A stretch of DNA of 51,934 bases from a virus (IMGVR_UViG_3300035564_000113:1-51934), one strand, 5' to 3'; numbered from the stretch's first letter, positions 6,593-16,688 are shown. A program made the numbers and translations. Notes: a model not told the origin generated them from the letters alone.

Positions 6593-6595
6593 GCC

Positions 6596-6820
6596 ATGAG
6601 CGAGCCGCAAATCATTATCGAGTCCAAGGGCATAGCCAATGGCGTGCAGGGTTCGTATGCCGAGGCGTTGAAAGGGATGCCCCAGCGACCAGATCGGCCG
6701 GCGCCCAGCATCGGCTATCAGTGTCCGGCGTATGCGGACGTTCCCGGTATGCAACCGGCTCCGGCCAGTGCGGGCGATGCCACGATTGATGTCGGTGGTC
6801 CCTCGCGGCTCCACGTCTGA
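6596..6820 (+). CDS. Small unknown protein, 74 aa
   Basis: Starts MSEPQIIIESKGIANGVQGS three bases after the previous stop and ends two bases before the terminase ATG. Pro/Gly-rich, with a helical first third. No family is recognised. Its position is where a small terminase subunit is often found, but it has no helix-turn-helix, so I do not call it one. Confidence 0.6.
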   Translation: MSEPQIIIESKGIANGVQGSYAEALKGMPQRPDRPAPSIGYQCPAYADVPGMQPAPASAGDATIDVGGPSRLHV

Positions 6821-6822
6821 CC

Positions 6823-8604
6823 ATGGGCGCATCGCCCGGTATCGTCGAAAGATACGGGCTCAAGTGGGAACGCGACAAACACACCGAGTTCTCGATTGAG
6901 AGCTGGTGTTATCGCCACAACCACCCGAAAGAGAAGGGGGGTCTGGGCGCGGAAGGACATTTCCGCAAGATGTGGAAAATCATGTGGCCAAAGTTCGAGA
7001 TCAACGAGTGGGTCGAACTGATGATTTGGGCGTGGTGTAATTACAAATACATCATTGTCATCGGACATCAGCGGGCATCAAAGACTTACACATTTGCCTA
7101 CATCGCATACCTGGATTACTGTTGTTCCCCGCTGGATACGATGACCTCGATTGCGACCGTGACCTTCGAGGGGTTGCGGTTGCGCATGTGGTCTGACCTT
7201 CTGCACGCCATCGAAAGCAGCGAGGCCGTGCGCAATGGGATTCAGGATTTTGCCGTCAGGTCCACGACGAACGAGTGCCGTGTGTATCCGATAGATTCAG
7301 GACACGAGGCCGCGGAGAAGTTTCAAATCCATGGGATGAGCGTGTCGCGCACGGCGGATGCGCCTGGTCGTATCCGTGGTGGCCATGCCGACCGACGCCG
7401 GGTGATACTCGACGAATCGCAGGACATGCCGGCGGCGATCTTTGATGCGATGGTTAATCCGATGTCGGCCCCGGACGCCAAGTGTGTGCTGCTCACGAAT
7501 CCGATTGAGAAGGTCAGTCGCTTTGGCGAGTGGTGCGAACCGGCGGAAGGCTGGTCAAGCGTGGACGAGAACGACCTGTTCTGGAAATTACGGATCGGGA
7601 ATGGACAGGGTATTTGCATTCATCTGGATGGCCTCCAGTCGCCAAATTTGAAGGCGGGTAAGACGATCTACCCATACATGCTCACGCAGGAGTCGATCAA
7701 CGAAATCATCTCAAACCATGGGGCGGATTCGGTGCAGTATTGGGCGCTCGTGCGCGGGTTCTTTCCGCCGGATGGCATGGTCTCGAAGATTTGGCCCAAC
7801 TCTACGACTGAGCGAGCGAAGGCACCGATCAAGTTCGACTTCCAGCCGCAGCAATGCGCGACGCTTGACCCGGCATTCGAGTTCGACAATTGCGTAATGC
7901 ACATTGGCCAGCTCGGAATGCCGGTCTTCGGCCAACGCGACTACAAGATTAGCGGGACAGAAACACTCGTGGCCAAGCTGGACGCTGGACTGACCGCTGA
8001 GCCCAAGGACTATCAGGTAGCGCACTGGGTCATGCACGAGTGCCAGAAGCGGGGAATTTTGCCCGAGCATTTCATCATGGACACGACTGGTAATGCGCGA
8101 GGCGTGTATGCGATTCTGCAAAAGGAGTGGTCGCGAAACGTTCAGGGCGTGGAGTACGGCGGGGCGGCGACGAATCGGCCGTTGCGCGCCGATGATAACC
8201 GCAAGTGCGAAGACCTCTATCGGTGGTTCATTACGGAACTGTATTTCCGAGCTTCGGAGTGTGCCAAGGCCGGATTGCTCGGAGGGTTGTCAAATTTGGA
8301 CCGGCGAACGATTGATGATCTCTCGGCCCGGAGGTACGAATTGAAACAGGGAACCAATGGCGTCCTGATGGTCGCCGAGTCGAAAAAGGAAGTTAAGAAG
8401 CGGCTGGGTCGTTCCCCGGACTTTGGCGATGCGTTTGTGCAATGGGGAGAATTGCTGGCACGACTGGGCACCATGCCCGGCGGTGGTGCGGCGCAACGCC
8501 TGGCTCAGACCAAGGCGGCTGGGTCGCGGTGGTCACGTCAGAAAGCACGGGCATTATCCGTATCTGGTCGGTACAACGAAGAAAAAGAATTTACCTACTA
8601 CTGA
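6823..8604 (+). CDS. terL: Terminase large subunit
   Basis: 593 residues, normal length. It is the ATP-driven motor and nuclease that packages phage DNA into the procapsid. The ATPase half shows a Walker A-like loop GHQRASKT (81-88), Walker B VILDES with D197-E198, and a coupling motif LLTNP (223-227). The RNase H-like nuclease half has Asp at TLDPAF (349), MDTTG (420) and SPDFGDA (533/536), the three acidic positions expected. It precedes the zinc-ribbon protein and portal. The start at 6823 follows the previous stop by two bases. Confidence 0.93.
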   Translation: MGASPGIVERYGLKWERDKHTEFSIESWCYRHNHPKEKGGLGAEGHFRKMWKIMWPKFEINEWVELMIWAWCNYKYIIVIGHQRASKTYTFAYIAYLDYCCSPLDTMTSIATVTFEGLRLRMWSDLLHAIESSEAVRNGIQDFAVRSTTNECRVYPIDSGHEAAEKFQIHGMSVSRTADAPGRIRGGHADRRRVILDESQDMPAAIFDAMVNPMSAPDAKCVLLTNPIEKVSRFGEWCEPAEGWSSVDENDLFWKLRIGNGQGICIHLDGLQSPNLKAGKTIYPYMLTQESINEIISNHGADSVQYWALVRGFFPPDGMVSKIWPNSTTERAKAPIKFDFQPQQCATLDPAFEFDNCVMHIGQLGMPVFGQRDYKISGTETLVAKLDAGLTAEPKDYQVAHWVMHECQKRGILPEHFIMDTTGNARGVYAILQKEWSRNVQGVEYGGAATNRPLRADDNRKCEDLYRWFITELYFRASECAKAGLLGGLSNLDRRTIDDLSARRYELKQGTNGVLMVAESKKEVKKRLGRSPDFGDAFVQWGELLARLGTMPGGGAAQRLAQTKAAGSRWSRQKARALSVSGRYNEEKEFTYY

Positions 8605-8605
8605 C

Positions 8606-9223
8606 ATGGCCCTGCTACGCAATCCACGAGAGACTCCGCCAGACGGATTCCGCTACGTCCAGATGGAGACGCAGGCGCGGTTCACGGGCGAAACATTGGG
8701 TGAATGCGCCGACGTAGTGATTGCCCATCGACAGCATTACAACCTACAACCACAGGACCATCCGACCGTCGAGTTGGAAATCCAGCGGCAGATTTGTGAG
8801 GGGATGTTCCCGCACGTCTGCACCGCCGAGCCGGGCGAAAACTACCAGCCGTTGCAGGACCGTTCGCGTGGATTGGATGCGGACAAGATCATGGCGTTCA
8901 CGGGGGCGGCGTTCCGCTTCATTGAGAGCGGCGGCGAACTTGTGACCAAGGAAGAGTCGGCGCGCCGGGCCGCAATCTGCCGCGGATGCCAGTATAACCG
9001 TCGAACTACTTGTATTTGCACCCCGATTTTCAAGATGCTGGATGCGCTCGTGCCATCCTCACGGCGCGAGTCTGGTCTTGCAATTTGTGGAATTTGCGGG
9101 TGTTCATTGGAAATTAAGACCCTTCTGCCCATGTCAACAATTCAGTCCGACAATGCCGGTAAGTCTTTGAGATTCCCCGCGTATTGCTGGATGAACGAAC
9201 CCGATGGCCAAAAAACCACGTAG
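8606..9223 (+). CDS. Zinc-ribbon-like protein between terminase and portal
   Basis: 205 residues from the ATG at 8606, one base after the terminase stop. The C-terminal half has paired cysteines: CRGCQYNRRTTCIC and CGICGC, plus a late Cys in AYCWMNE. This suggests one or two zinc ribbons. The N-terminal half (starts MALLRNPRETPPDG) is mixed alpha/beta with a possible peptide- or nucleic-acid-binding role. Its place between terminase and portal suggests a packaging or connector accessory. No named family is recognised. Confidence 0.7.
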   Translation: MALLRNPRETPPDGFRYVQMETQARFTGETLGECADVVIAHRQHYNLQPQDHPTVELEIQRQICEGMFPHVCTAEPGENYQPLQDRSRGLDADKIMAFTGAAFRFIESGGELVTKEESARRAAICRGCQYNRRTTCICTPIFKMLDALVPSSRRESGLAICGICGCSLEIKTLLPMSTIQSDNAGKSLRFPAYCWMNEPDGQKTT

Positions 9224-11420
9224 CAGAAACGAGGTGGTTTTGCAGAAGTTTCTGCCCGAGTCCGTGCAGAAGACGCAGGCGGAGTCTGGTAGCGGGATTC
9301 AGGATCAGCCGTTCACCGGACCGACCTACGCCAACGACCGGCGCATCCGAGACTGCTCTCAGGCGCGTGAGTTATATGTTCGGCTTTACCTTGAAGGACA
9401 GTTACGAGCTCAGGCGTTCGCTCAGGTGCGCAACCAGATCGAGGGCGGCCGACCGTTCGATCCTGATGAGTTAAAGCGCAACGGCGAACTCTGGCGGACT
9501 AACGTGAATTTCAACGATGCGCGGGCCTCATTCCGTCGCGTCTCGATGCCCTATTGGAAGATGGTCCATGAGGTACCGAACCTGATTTCGCTCAAGATCC
9601 ATTCGCGGGCGCCCGAGGTTCCACAGTGGGAAAAGGGATTCGCCGAGTGCTTCGACATGTTTCGCGATGACTGGGGACCGGACTATTTCATGCAGTTCTC
9701 AGGGTTTGCCGATGACTACGTGATGTACGGTACCGGCCACACGATGAACCCGGATGAGGCATCAGCTCGTTTTCAGTGGATGCCCTCGGTGCAAATCCTC
9801 CTGCCAAAGCGTACCAAGTCGAACATCGACAAATGGGAACTCGTTTGCTTCAAGACCGAGTTGACGGCGGACGAACTCTGGCAGCATCTGAAGGGCGGTG
9901 GGAAAGCGGCGAAGACCGCCGGCTGGAATCCTGAGATGATAAAGCAGGCCATCCGCATGGCCGCTCCGGCTCCAGGAAACACGCGGTATTTCGATCCGAA
10001 CTACTGGCAGGACATGATCGCGTCAAATGACCTCGTGATTGGAGGAGTCTGGCCACCGGTAAGCGTCGTGCATGAATGGGCGTACCTTCCCAAGCAGAAG
10101 AAGATCATGCACTACATCTTCACGGAAAAGGCCGACGTGGCGGACTACTTGTACTGCGCCGAAGAATCCGTGGCGTCCTTCCGGCAGCTCTTTGGTACGG
10201 CATTTTACAGCGTCGGGTCGAACGGGCTGTACCATTCGATCAAGGGCTTTGGCGTAATGAACTACTACTACGCCACGGTCATCAATCGCTCGAAGTGCCG
10301 GCTGGTGGATTCCGCGACGTTCGCCATGGGCATGAACTTCGTCAAGGGTGACAACACGCCCGACGAAGCGCCCCCCGTCGAAAACTATTCGATGGTGAAC
10401 ATTTTCCCGACCGGACTCCAGCAATTGCAGTGGTATCCCCAGCTTGGACCGGCATCGGAACTGATTGGAACCCTCGCCCAAAACCAGACAGAAAACAACT
10501 TCACGTACAATGAGCCGCAGAAGGAGATTGCGAATACGCGGACGGCGCATCAGGCCGAGATGCTGGGTCAGATTGCGAATGAGATGAGTTCGGCGGGCAG
10601 TTCGATCTTCCTTTCGCAGATGGGCGTGATCTACGGTGAGTGCTTCCGACGACTGCTGCGCAAGAATTCGTCCGACGATGACGCCAAGAAATTCCGCCGC
10701 CGCTGCAAGGCAAAGGGCATCCCAGAAAAAGTGATGGATGCGATGGCCGATCCCGAAGGGAAGGACGGCATCGAATATACCGTGAAGACGAGTGCCAGCC
10801 CGACCACGGCGAGTCCAGTGATCCGTCAACAGCTCGTGAACTGGCTTTTCAATGCGATCATGCCGCTACCCGACGCCAACCGCCGAGAGATTCTGGAATT
10901 TGGCGTGGCGACAAATCTCGGTGCGGATGGCCCGCAGCGGTTCCTGCTGCCGATTGGCGTTGGCTCCGATCCGCGCGCCCGGCGCGAGGCGCGCATGGAG
11001 AACGTCGATTTGGGTCAGGGTCAGCCGCTCGGCGATCCGCCGAACTTCGGCGTCGATCCTTCGGACTCCCACGTCGAGCATATCGACGAGCATTTGAAGC
11101 CGCTGGAGATGATCTGTCAGGCGGTGCAGCAAAGTGGACAACCGGGCCAGCCGGGACAACCTGCGCCGCAACTCACGCCCGATCATCTCGTGGCCCTGCA
11201 ACTGGTTATACCTCACACGCAGGCGCACCTGGAATTGCTCGCCAACAACGAAACCCAGAAACAGGCATACCAGCAACTCAAGGCGCGGTTCACGGCAGTT
11301 GCCTCCATCGCGCAGGGATTGATGGCGCGGCTCGCCCGCGCTCACATGCAGGCGCAACAGAACGGCCAACCGCTTCAACCCGGTGACGTGCAGCAGGCAA
11401 TCTCAGGAGCCCAGCAATGA
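9204..11420 (+). CDS. Portal protein
   Basis: 738 residues, in the size range of podovirus portals. It would form the dodecameric ring at one capsid vertex through which DNA enters and leaves. There is no short diagnostic motif; the call rests on size, the mixed N-terminal domain with aromatic patches (WKMVHEVPNLISLKIHSRAP, MQFSGFADDYVMYGTG), the long helical C-terminal part rich in Gln (barrel/crown-like), and its place directly after the terminase and before the scaffold-like gene. It overlaps the previous gene by 20 bases. Confidence 0.85.
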   Translation: MAKKPRSRNEVVLQKFLPESVQKTQAESGSGIQDQPFTGPTYANDRRIRDCSQARELYVRLYLEGQLRAQAFAQVRNQIEGGRPFDPDELKRNGELWRTNVNFNDARASFRRVSMPYWKMVHEVPNLISLKIHSRAPEVPQWEKGFAECFDMFRDDWGPDYFMQFSGFADDYVMYGTGHTMNPDEASARFQWMPSVQILLPKRTKSNIDKWELVCFKTELTADELWQHLKGGGKAAKTAGWNPEMIKQAIRMAAPAPGNTRYFDPNYWQDMIASNDLVIGGVWPPVSVVHEWAYLPKQKKIMHYIFTEKADVADYLYCAEESVASFRQLFGTAFYSVGSNGLYHSIKGFGVMNYYYATVINRSKCRLVDSATFAMGMNFVKGDNTPDEAPPVENYSMVNIFPTGLQQLQWYPQLGPASELIGTLAQNQTENNFTYNEPQKEIANTRTAHQAEMLGQIANEMSSAGSSIFLSQMGVIYGECFRRLLRKNSSDDDAKKFRRRCKAKGIPEKVMDAMADPEGKDGIEYTVKTSASPTTASPVIRQQLVNWLFNAIMPLPDANRREILEFGVATNLGADGPQRFLLPIGVGSDPRARREARMENVDLGQGQPLGDPPNFGVDPSDSHVEHIDEHLKPLEMICQAVQQSGQPGQPGQPAPQLTPDHLVALQLVIPHTQAHLELLANNETQKQAYQQLKARFTAVASIAQGLMARLARAHMQAQQNGQPLQPGDVQQAISGAQQ

Positions 11421-11776
11421 AAAAAGGAGAACGCAAACGACCCGATATTTACTTCGATCCGCTGGCAAAGTTCTTGCCGGAGGAAAAGTCGAAGTTGCGA
11501 GCCATCCTCGTCGATCCGACCTACGTGAAATGGTTGCGCATCGTGGAGGGGAAGAAGCCATCATCGAATTGCGCGCTGGCCGGCACTGGAAACCGTGATG
11601 CTTTCAGCAACGACCGGGCAAATGCGCGCCTTGGTGAAATCCGCGGATGGGAACTGCACACTGTTGCGATGTACTGGGCGCTCACCGATGCCCCGCCGCC
11701 CCGCATTGAAACCGAGTCCAGTTACTCGAACAACGCGGCAATGAATCTCGAACCCAGAATCCCTGAACAGAAATAG
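11417..11776 (+). CDS. Unknown head-region protein, 119 aa
   Basis: The ATG overlaps the portal stop (ATGA). The upstream AGGAG in the portal's last codons is one of the better Shine-Dalgarno sequences of the late operon. Starts MKKGERKRPDIYFDPLAKFL. Basic N terminus, mixed fold, no membrane segment. Position between portal and scaffold suggests a head accessory protein. Confidence 0.65.
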   Translation: MKKGERKRPDIYFDPLAKFLPEEKSKLRAILVDPTYVKWLRIVEGKKPSSNCALAGTGNRDAFSNDRANARLGEIRGWELHTVAMYWALTDAPPPRIETESSYSNNAAMNLEPRIPEQK

Positions 11777-11778
11777 CC

Positions 11779-13188
11779 ATGTCCAATATCACTCCGAACA
11801 CACCGGCGGCAGCCCCCGCCACTCCCGCGGCAATTCCTCCGGTTGCTGGCACGGTTTCCGGTCCAGCGTCCATGCCTTCTCACAAGAGCGTCCTTCCCGA
11901 AGGATTGAAGGTCGATCACGGTCATTCCGCCGATGAGTTCTTCGCGCGTCATCAAGAGGCGAATGGCCTTTCGGCCCCTGCGCCAGTTGCGCCGGCTGCG
12001 GCCGCCGCTCCGGTAGCGCCCGTCGTACCGCCTGTCGCGGCTGCGACCGTGGCGCCAGAACCTTCGTCCGTTCCGGTCAAGGGTTCGATGATGGATAAAC
12101 TGGCGGCCAAGGCAAAGCCGGCGGCTCCCGCTGTTCCCGCTCCAGTGGTCCCCGCTGCGCCATCCGCGGCCAATCCCGAGGATCAAATCAGTCTCGACCC
12201 GAAGTATTCTCCGGCGGCACACGCGAGTTTCGCCCAAATCAAGGGCATCGCGGCTGGACTGCGTGACCAGTTGAACGCGGCGCGCGAGACGGAACGTCAG
12301 TTGAAGGCTCAACTTGACGCGGCGAAATCTGCCACGCCTGTACCCGATGTCGCCGAAATAGAAAAACTACGCGCCGAGAACAAGGCATTTTCTGATCGGC
12401 TGATGCTGGTCGATCTGCGCGAGCACCCGAAATTCCAATCGGAGTTTGTTGCTCCGCAGCAGCAGGCATTGCAGACCGCCAAGGAATTGCTCGTGGCAAA
12501 TGGAAAATCAGACGATATTAGTCGATTGGTTGATTTGCCGCGCGGTGAACTGGGCAAGACTTTATCGGAAATTACCAAGGATTTGCCAGACCTTGATCGT
12601 CGTGATGTAACGGATTCCGTTTACAAGGCATGGACAATCGCCCAACAGGCGTCATCTGCGCTTTCCAAGTCGCGCGAAACCTACGGGGCGCTGCGCAACC
12701 AAACCGACGCCACCCAAAAGCAGGCGTTTGAGCGCACGTGGGAGCGTTCGGCTGGTCACGTCGCCGAACACATCGTTGAACTCGAGGTTCCCGACGACGC
12801 CACGCCAGAAGTTCGCGCCAGCATTGAAGCCGACAACGCGGCTTTCAAGGGACTGCGGACGGTGGCCGAGCAACGCGCATTCGGCCCGGCAACGTCTGAA
12901 GTCGTGGCCGAAAACGCCATCAAGAGCGCGGCCTACGATCTGCACATCCAACGAGTGATGCCGAGAATCATCAAGGAGTACGATTCGCTTTTGACACTAA
13001 ACCGTCAACTCGCTGGGGAACTTCAGGCAATCCGCGACCGAAATCCGAATCGTCAAATTGCTGGCGTGGCCGCGGGCGGTGGAGGTGGTGGGCTTGGCCC
13101 GGATGGCACACTCTCAGAGGCGCAACTTTCCAAGATGACCCACGAAGAGGCGGCTGCGGCGCTGGCTCCTCGCGTGGGCGGAAGATAA
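11779..13188 (+). CDS. Scaffold-like protein
   Basis: 469 residues. The first 150 are Ala/Pro-rich and disordered. A coiled coil follows (about 150-215, with RDQLNAARETERQLKAQLDA), then a helical region, and a Gly-rich linker (AGGGGGGLGPDG) before a short basic C terminus. This is the build of internal scaffolding proteins, which shape the procapsid and then leave. It lies after the portal as expected, but the capsid gene that normally follows is 20 kb away at 33460. A minor head protein is the alternative. Confidence 0.72.
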   Translation: MSNITPNTPAAAPATPAAIPPVAGTVSGPASMPSHKSVLPEGLKVDHGHSADEFFARHQEANGLSAPAPVAPAAAAAPVAPVVPPVAAATVAPEPSSVPVKGSMMDKLAAKAKPAAPAVPAPVVPAAPSAANPEDQISLDPKYSPAAHASFAQIKGIAAGLRDQLNAARETERQLKAQLDAAKSATPVPDVAEIEKLRAENKAFSDRLMLVDLREHPKFQSEFVAPQQQALQTAKELLVANGKSDDISRLVDLPRGELGKTLSEITKDLPDLDRRDVTDSVYKAWTIAQQASSALSKSRETYGALRNQTDATQKQAFERTWERSAGHVAEHIVELEVPDDATPEVRASIEADNAAFKGLRTVAEQRAFGPATSEVVAENAIKSAAYDLHIQRVMPRIIKEYDSLLTLNRQLAGELQAIRDRNPNRQIAGVAAGGGGGGLGPDGTLSEAQLSKMTHEEAAAALAPRVGGR

Positions 13189-13191
13189 CCC

Positions 13192-13575
13192 ATGAGTGGA
13201 CTTTCCATTGGATCGACCAACCGCCGGCCACAAACCTACACTGGTGGTCAGTCTCATGATGCGCCCCGATGGACGGATGACCCTTTACACTCAATCCTAA
13301 GTCAATTTATGAACACCGTAATTTCAGCGGGTTTTGGCCCCATCAACATTCCGTTCCTGTCTTCTGTCACTCAACTCGCCGGAACAGGATATTCCTCATT
13401 GGCCGCAGTCCCAACCATTCCACTTCCAACCGTGTTCGCCGTTGATATTCTGGTCGGGGGTTCTCCCCAGCGATGGTATCTGGTCGCGGGCACGAGTGCC
13501 GGGGGGACCGGCATTGTTTTGCCAAACGATTATGATCCAGTGACTAACGCAAAATACTGGGTACAATTGGCTTAA
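13192..13575 (+). CDS. Small structural protein, 127 aa (decoration or head-fibre-like)
   Basis: Starts MSGLSIGSTNRRPQTYTGGQ. After a disordered N terminus it is beta-rich (TVFAVDILVGGSPQRWYLVA). Lies between the scaffold-like gene and the tail adaptor, where decoration proteins often sit. No known family is recognised; a virion role is inferred from position only. Confidence 0.6.
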   Translation: MSGLSIGSTNRRPQTYTGGQSHDAPRWTDDPLHSILSQFMNTVISAGFGPINIPFLSSVTQLAGTGYSSLAAVPTIPLPTVFAVDILVGGSPQRWYLVAGTSAGGTGIVLPNDYDPVTNAKYWVQLA

Positions 13576-13576
13576 C

Positions 13577-14635
13577 ATGATTCGCGCACGATACAGTGAC
13601 TTTCAGGTTCAACTCGCTCGGGTGAGTGGGACTACGGGGATGTCGCCGACTGACCCTCGGGTGATGGACTACACGAACATGGCCATCTTCGAGTTGATGA
13701 ACGAAGGTGACTGGCCTTCGCTCATCGCCCGGTTGCAGTTCAGGCTCACCCAGCCGCGTCTTGTGCTGCCGGCCGAGTTCGACCGGATTTTGTACCTTAC
13801 GGTGAATCACGCGCCAGTCCCGATGCAATCGCCTTGGTTTGAGTTCATCGGCGAAGGACCGGACTTGGCGAGTGCAGGTTACGTTGCCCCACAGAACACG
13901 CAAAACGACATTCTGTGGAAGCGATTCATTGGCGTGCTTGACCGTGAACAGATTTACACCTTCGAGGATGTGCCCGACGATGGGAACGTCTACTACCCGG
14001 TGATCTATGGCACGGTCGATGAGCGCACGCCGGGAAATCCTGTTCGCCCGAATCTCATTTTGCCTGGTTACGATAACAACAAGCAGTGGATTCGGACACA
14101 GGACTCGACTGGCGCATGGATCGACGGGATGGAACTTCCAATCAACGGAGATTTGGCCCCGTTCGCTTCGGCCGGCGTGATTCCAATTTCTCAGGTGACT
14201 GGCATATCAAAGCCAATCACAAAAGGTTACGTGAATCTCTATGCCTATTGCCCGGTGACGGGTGCCAATATCTTTCTCGCGAGTTATGCGCCAAACGACA
14301 CGACGCCGTTCTACCGGAGTTACAACATTCCGGGTCTGGAGTGCGTGAATGGCCAACACGTGCATGTCAACGTGAGAGCGCGCAGGCGGTACACCCCGAT
14401 CCAGAAGGCGTCCGATTTTTTGCTCATCAACAGTCTGCCGGCGCTGATTTCGATGGTGCAAGCCATCTACTACCGGGAGTCGAAAGATCCGCAGAGCTAC
14501 ATCGTTTACAAGCAAATCGCCGTCGATATTCTCAAAAAGGAGATGACGGCCTACATTGGTCAGCAGCGTAATAAACCTGCCATCACGTTCGGCGAGGGCA
14601 CAGGAGTCCGACGCGATGGCATGTACATCCACTGA
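13577..14635 (+). CDS. Tail adaptor / head-tail connector protein
   Basis: 352 residues. The N-terminal helices (YTNMAIFELMNEGDWPSLIA) and the C-terminal helical block (INSLPALISMVQAIYYRESK) flank a large beta-rich insert. This layout fits the podovirus adaptor class (T7 gp11 / P22 gp4-like) that joins the portal to the nozzle. It is followed by a tiny gene and then the nozzle-like protein, the standard order. Similarity is structural and positional; I see no short signature motif. Confidence 0.72.
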   Translation: MIRARYSDFQVQLARVSGTTGMSPTDPRVMDYTNMAIFELMNEGDWPSLIARLQFRLTQPRLVLPAEFDRILYLTVNHAPVPMQSPWFEFIGEGPDLASAGYVAPQNTQNDILWKRFIGVLDREQIYTFEDVPDDGNVYYPVIYGTVDERTPGNPVRPNLILPGYDNNKQWIRTQDSTGAWIDGMELPINGDLAPFASAGVIPISQVTGISKPITKGYVNLYAYCPVTGANIFLASYAPNDTTPFYRSYNIPGLECVNGQHVHVNVRARRRYTPIQKASDFLLINSLPALISMVQAIYYRESKDPQSYIVYKQIAVDILKKEMTAYIGQQRNKPAITFGEGTGVRRDGMYIH

Positions 14636-14838
14636 TGCCGCGCCGTGAAGCAGACTGGGCCGCGTTGGTTCCGTATGACGGAATCCAGAAAAAGCCCGTT
14701 CAACTGACGGGCCTCGTAGCCGCTGCACCGCCGCAGATAACGGTTGTTGTCGCCATTCCGAAACTAACCCCTGGCGGCACCAACGGTAGTCTCACCATCG
14801 TCAACGGTCTTGTCACGAATACCGTAGCCCCCACCTGA
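14635..14838 (+). CDS. Small unknown protein, 67 aa
   Basis: The ATG shares one base with the adaptor stop (TGATG), so it is probably translationally coupled. Starts MPRREADWAALVPYDGIQKK. The second half is Val/Thr/Pro-rich and beta-like. Possibly a minor virion part or connector accessory; no family is recognised. Confidence 0.6.
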   Translation: MPRREADWAALVPYDGIQKKPVQLTGLVAAAPPQITVVVAIPKLTPGGTNGSLTIVNGLVTNTVAPT

Positions 14839-14840
14839 AC

Positions 14841-16688
14841 ATGGACGACTCATGGAGACCACAGGATCAGGTGGTTTTGAATGACGGAATTAATTCGGGG
14901 TTCCGGCCAGACCAGATTGGACAAAATCAGGCTGCTTGGGCGCAGAACGTCACGATCCGCGATGGGAAGCCACGCACGCGCGATTACAAATTTGTTCAGC
15001 GGGCAACACTTCCCAAGGGACTTTTGCAGGGCTGGGGGTTTTACAGCGTGCAGGGCGGCAGTTTTGTAGTTTCGATATGGGGTCAACTCTGGCGGTTGAT
15101 CGTCAATGGAAACAACGTTTCGGTAGTTTCGATTCCACTCGACTGGCGTAATTCAGAAACGATTCGTCAGGCCTGGATGTGTGAGACGGCCGGTTCGCTG
15201 GTCATCCAAGATGGGCAGTCCGCGGCGATCATCTTTGATGGGTCAACGGCGAGACGAGCCGGGAACAACGAAGTTCCACGTGGAACATCCATGGCGTACG
15301 GCAATGGCCGGCTGGCGGTGGTCGTCTTTGGCAATCAGGTCATGGTAGGTAACATCACGACCAATCTTTTCCAGTCAGAATTGCAGTTCACAGAAACCAC
15401 GTACCTTTCTGGAGGCGGTTCGTTCCTTTTCCCAAAGGCAGTCAGTGGATTGGCCTTCCTTCCAATCAACAACACGAACACCGGACTTGGGAGCTTAATA
15501 GTTTTTGGGCAACGGTTTGCGAATAGTCTCCGTCTCGATGTTACCGCACGCGAACTTTGGGATCAGATTCCCGGATTTGAACAGGTTGTTTTGCCGGTCG
15601 GGGCCGCCGGCCAAAACTGCATCGTGCCTGTCAACCAAGACCTCTATTGGCGGGATTCCAACGGCAATATCTGGTCGCTTCGTTCTGCGCAGTGGGATGC
15701 GATGAGTCCGGGCAATGCTCCGATTTCGCGCGAGGTATCGCGCATCGTCGATTTTGAAACGTCCGCGCTGCTTCCTTTCTCATCGGGGATTTTCGACAAC
15801 AACCGTTTGCTGATGCTGGGCAGTCCGTTGCTGAACGTGTACGGGAACCCTTCGTTCCTCGACATCATCAGCCTCGATGCCGCGGCGCTTGCTACAATGC
15901 GGGGAAAGGCACCGCCGGCCTACGATGGCGTTGCGTGTGGACTGGCGTTCACCGCGCTCATGCACGGCGACATCGAAAACCAGAGCCGCTCCTTTGCCAT
16001 TTCGACGGACGCGGACGGTGAGAATCGGCTGTGGGAAATTCTTCCGGCTGAGAAGACCGACTTCGCCTACATCTCAGTCGGAACAGCGAACGCCTACACT
16101 GCGATTGCCAAACTGACCCCCATCCCAGTTACGTCCTTCGTGGAGACTCGCCGATTCGACTTCGGAATGCCGGGGATGAAGAAGCAGATCGTGCGCGTCG
16201 ATCTCTGGCCCACAGACATTGAGGGGAGTGTGACGATGACGGTTTACTGGCGCGCGGATAATCGCACGCAGTGGCAGTTATGGGGTTCAGTCTCCGTCTG
16301 TGCTGACATGGATAACGCCGATGGAGAATGGCTCGATTTGGCGTCACAAGAGCGGGGGCGCATCAAGACCCTCACGGCCCCCGACAACATCGACGTGATC
16401 GACAACCAACGGGCCGACATGGGTTATGGATTTCAGATCAGGATCGTGTGGACTGGAAGCATGTTGCTCGACCGAATCAAACTCTGGGCGAAGTCGGACA
16501 TTCCAGAGTCAAGTTACTCGGAAGTCAGCAACCTGTCATCGGCCTGCGTTCAAAATGTCGTGACAAACAATGGGATTTCGTATGCCATCCCGTTCGGAGG
16601 GCTTGGCGGCTCCTACACCGACCAGAACGGGAACGTGTACGCGGATCAAAATGGAACCCCTTACACGGGCTCGGTGATCTTGCAGTAA
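14841..16688 (+). CDS. Tail nozzle-like beta-propeller protein
   Basis: 615 residues. The opening (MDDSWRPQDQVVLNDGINSG ... NQAAWAQNVTIRDGKPRTR) is the pattern seen at the start of podovirus nozzle/tail tubular B-type proteins. The rest is beta-rich with repeated Trp/Gly turns (LYWRDSNGNIWSLR, VYWRADNRTQWQLWGS), consistent with a propeller plus beta-sandwich. It would form the tube end beyond the adaptor, through which DNA passes. Immediately upstream is the adaptor pair and downstream are fibre-type genes. Confidence 0.75.
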   Translation: MDDSWRPQDQVVLNDGINSGFRPDQIGQNQAAWAQNVTIRDGKPRTRDYKFVQRATLPKGLLQGWGFYSVQGGSFVVSIWGQLWRLIVNGNNVSVVSIPLDWRNSETIRQAWMCETAGSLVIQDGQSAAIIFDGSTARRAGNNEVPRGTSMAYGNGRLAVVVFGNQVMVGNITTNLFQSELQFTETTYLSGGGSFLFPKAVSGLAFLPINNTNTGLGSLIVFGQRFANSLRLDVTARELWDQIPGFEQVVLPVGAAGQNCIVPVNQDLYWRDSNGNIWSLRSAQWDAMSPGNAPISREVSRIVDFETSALLPFSSGIFDNNRLLMLGSPLLNVYGNPSFLDIISLDAAALATMRGKAPPAYDGVACGLAFTALMHGDIENQSRSFAISTDADGENRLWEILPAEKTDFAYISVGTANAYTAIAKLTPIPVTSFVETRRFDFGMPGMKKQIVRVDLWPTDIEGSVTMTVYWRADNRTQWQLWGSVSVCADMDNADGEWLDLASQERGRIKTLTAPDNIDVIDNQRADMGYGFQIRIVWTGSMLLDRIKLWAKSDIPESSYSEVSNLSSACVQNVVTNNGISYAIPFGGLGGSYTDQNGNVYADQNGTPYTGSVILQ

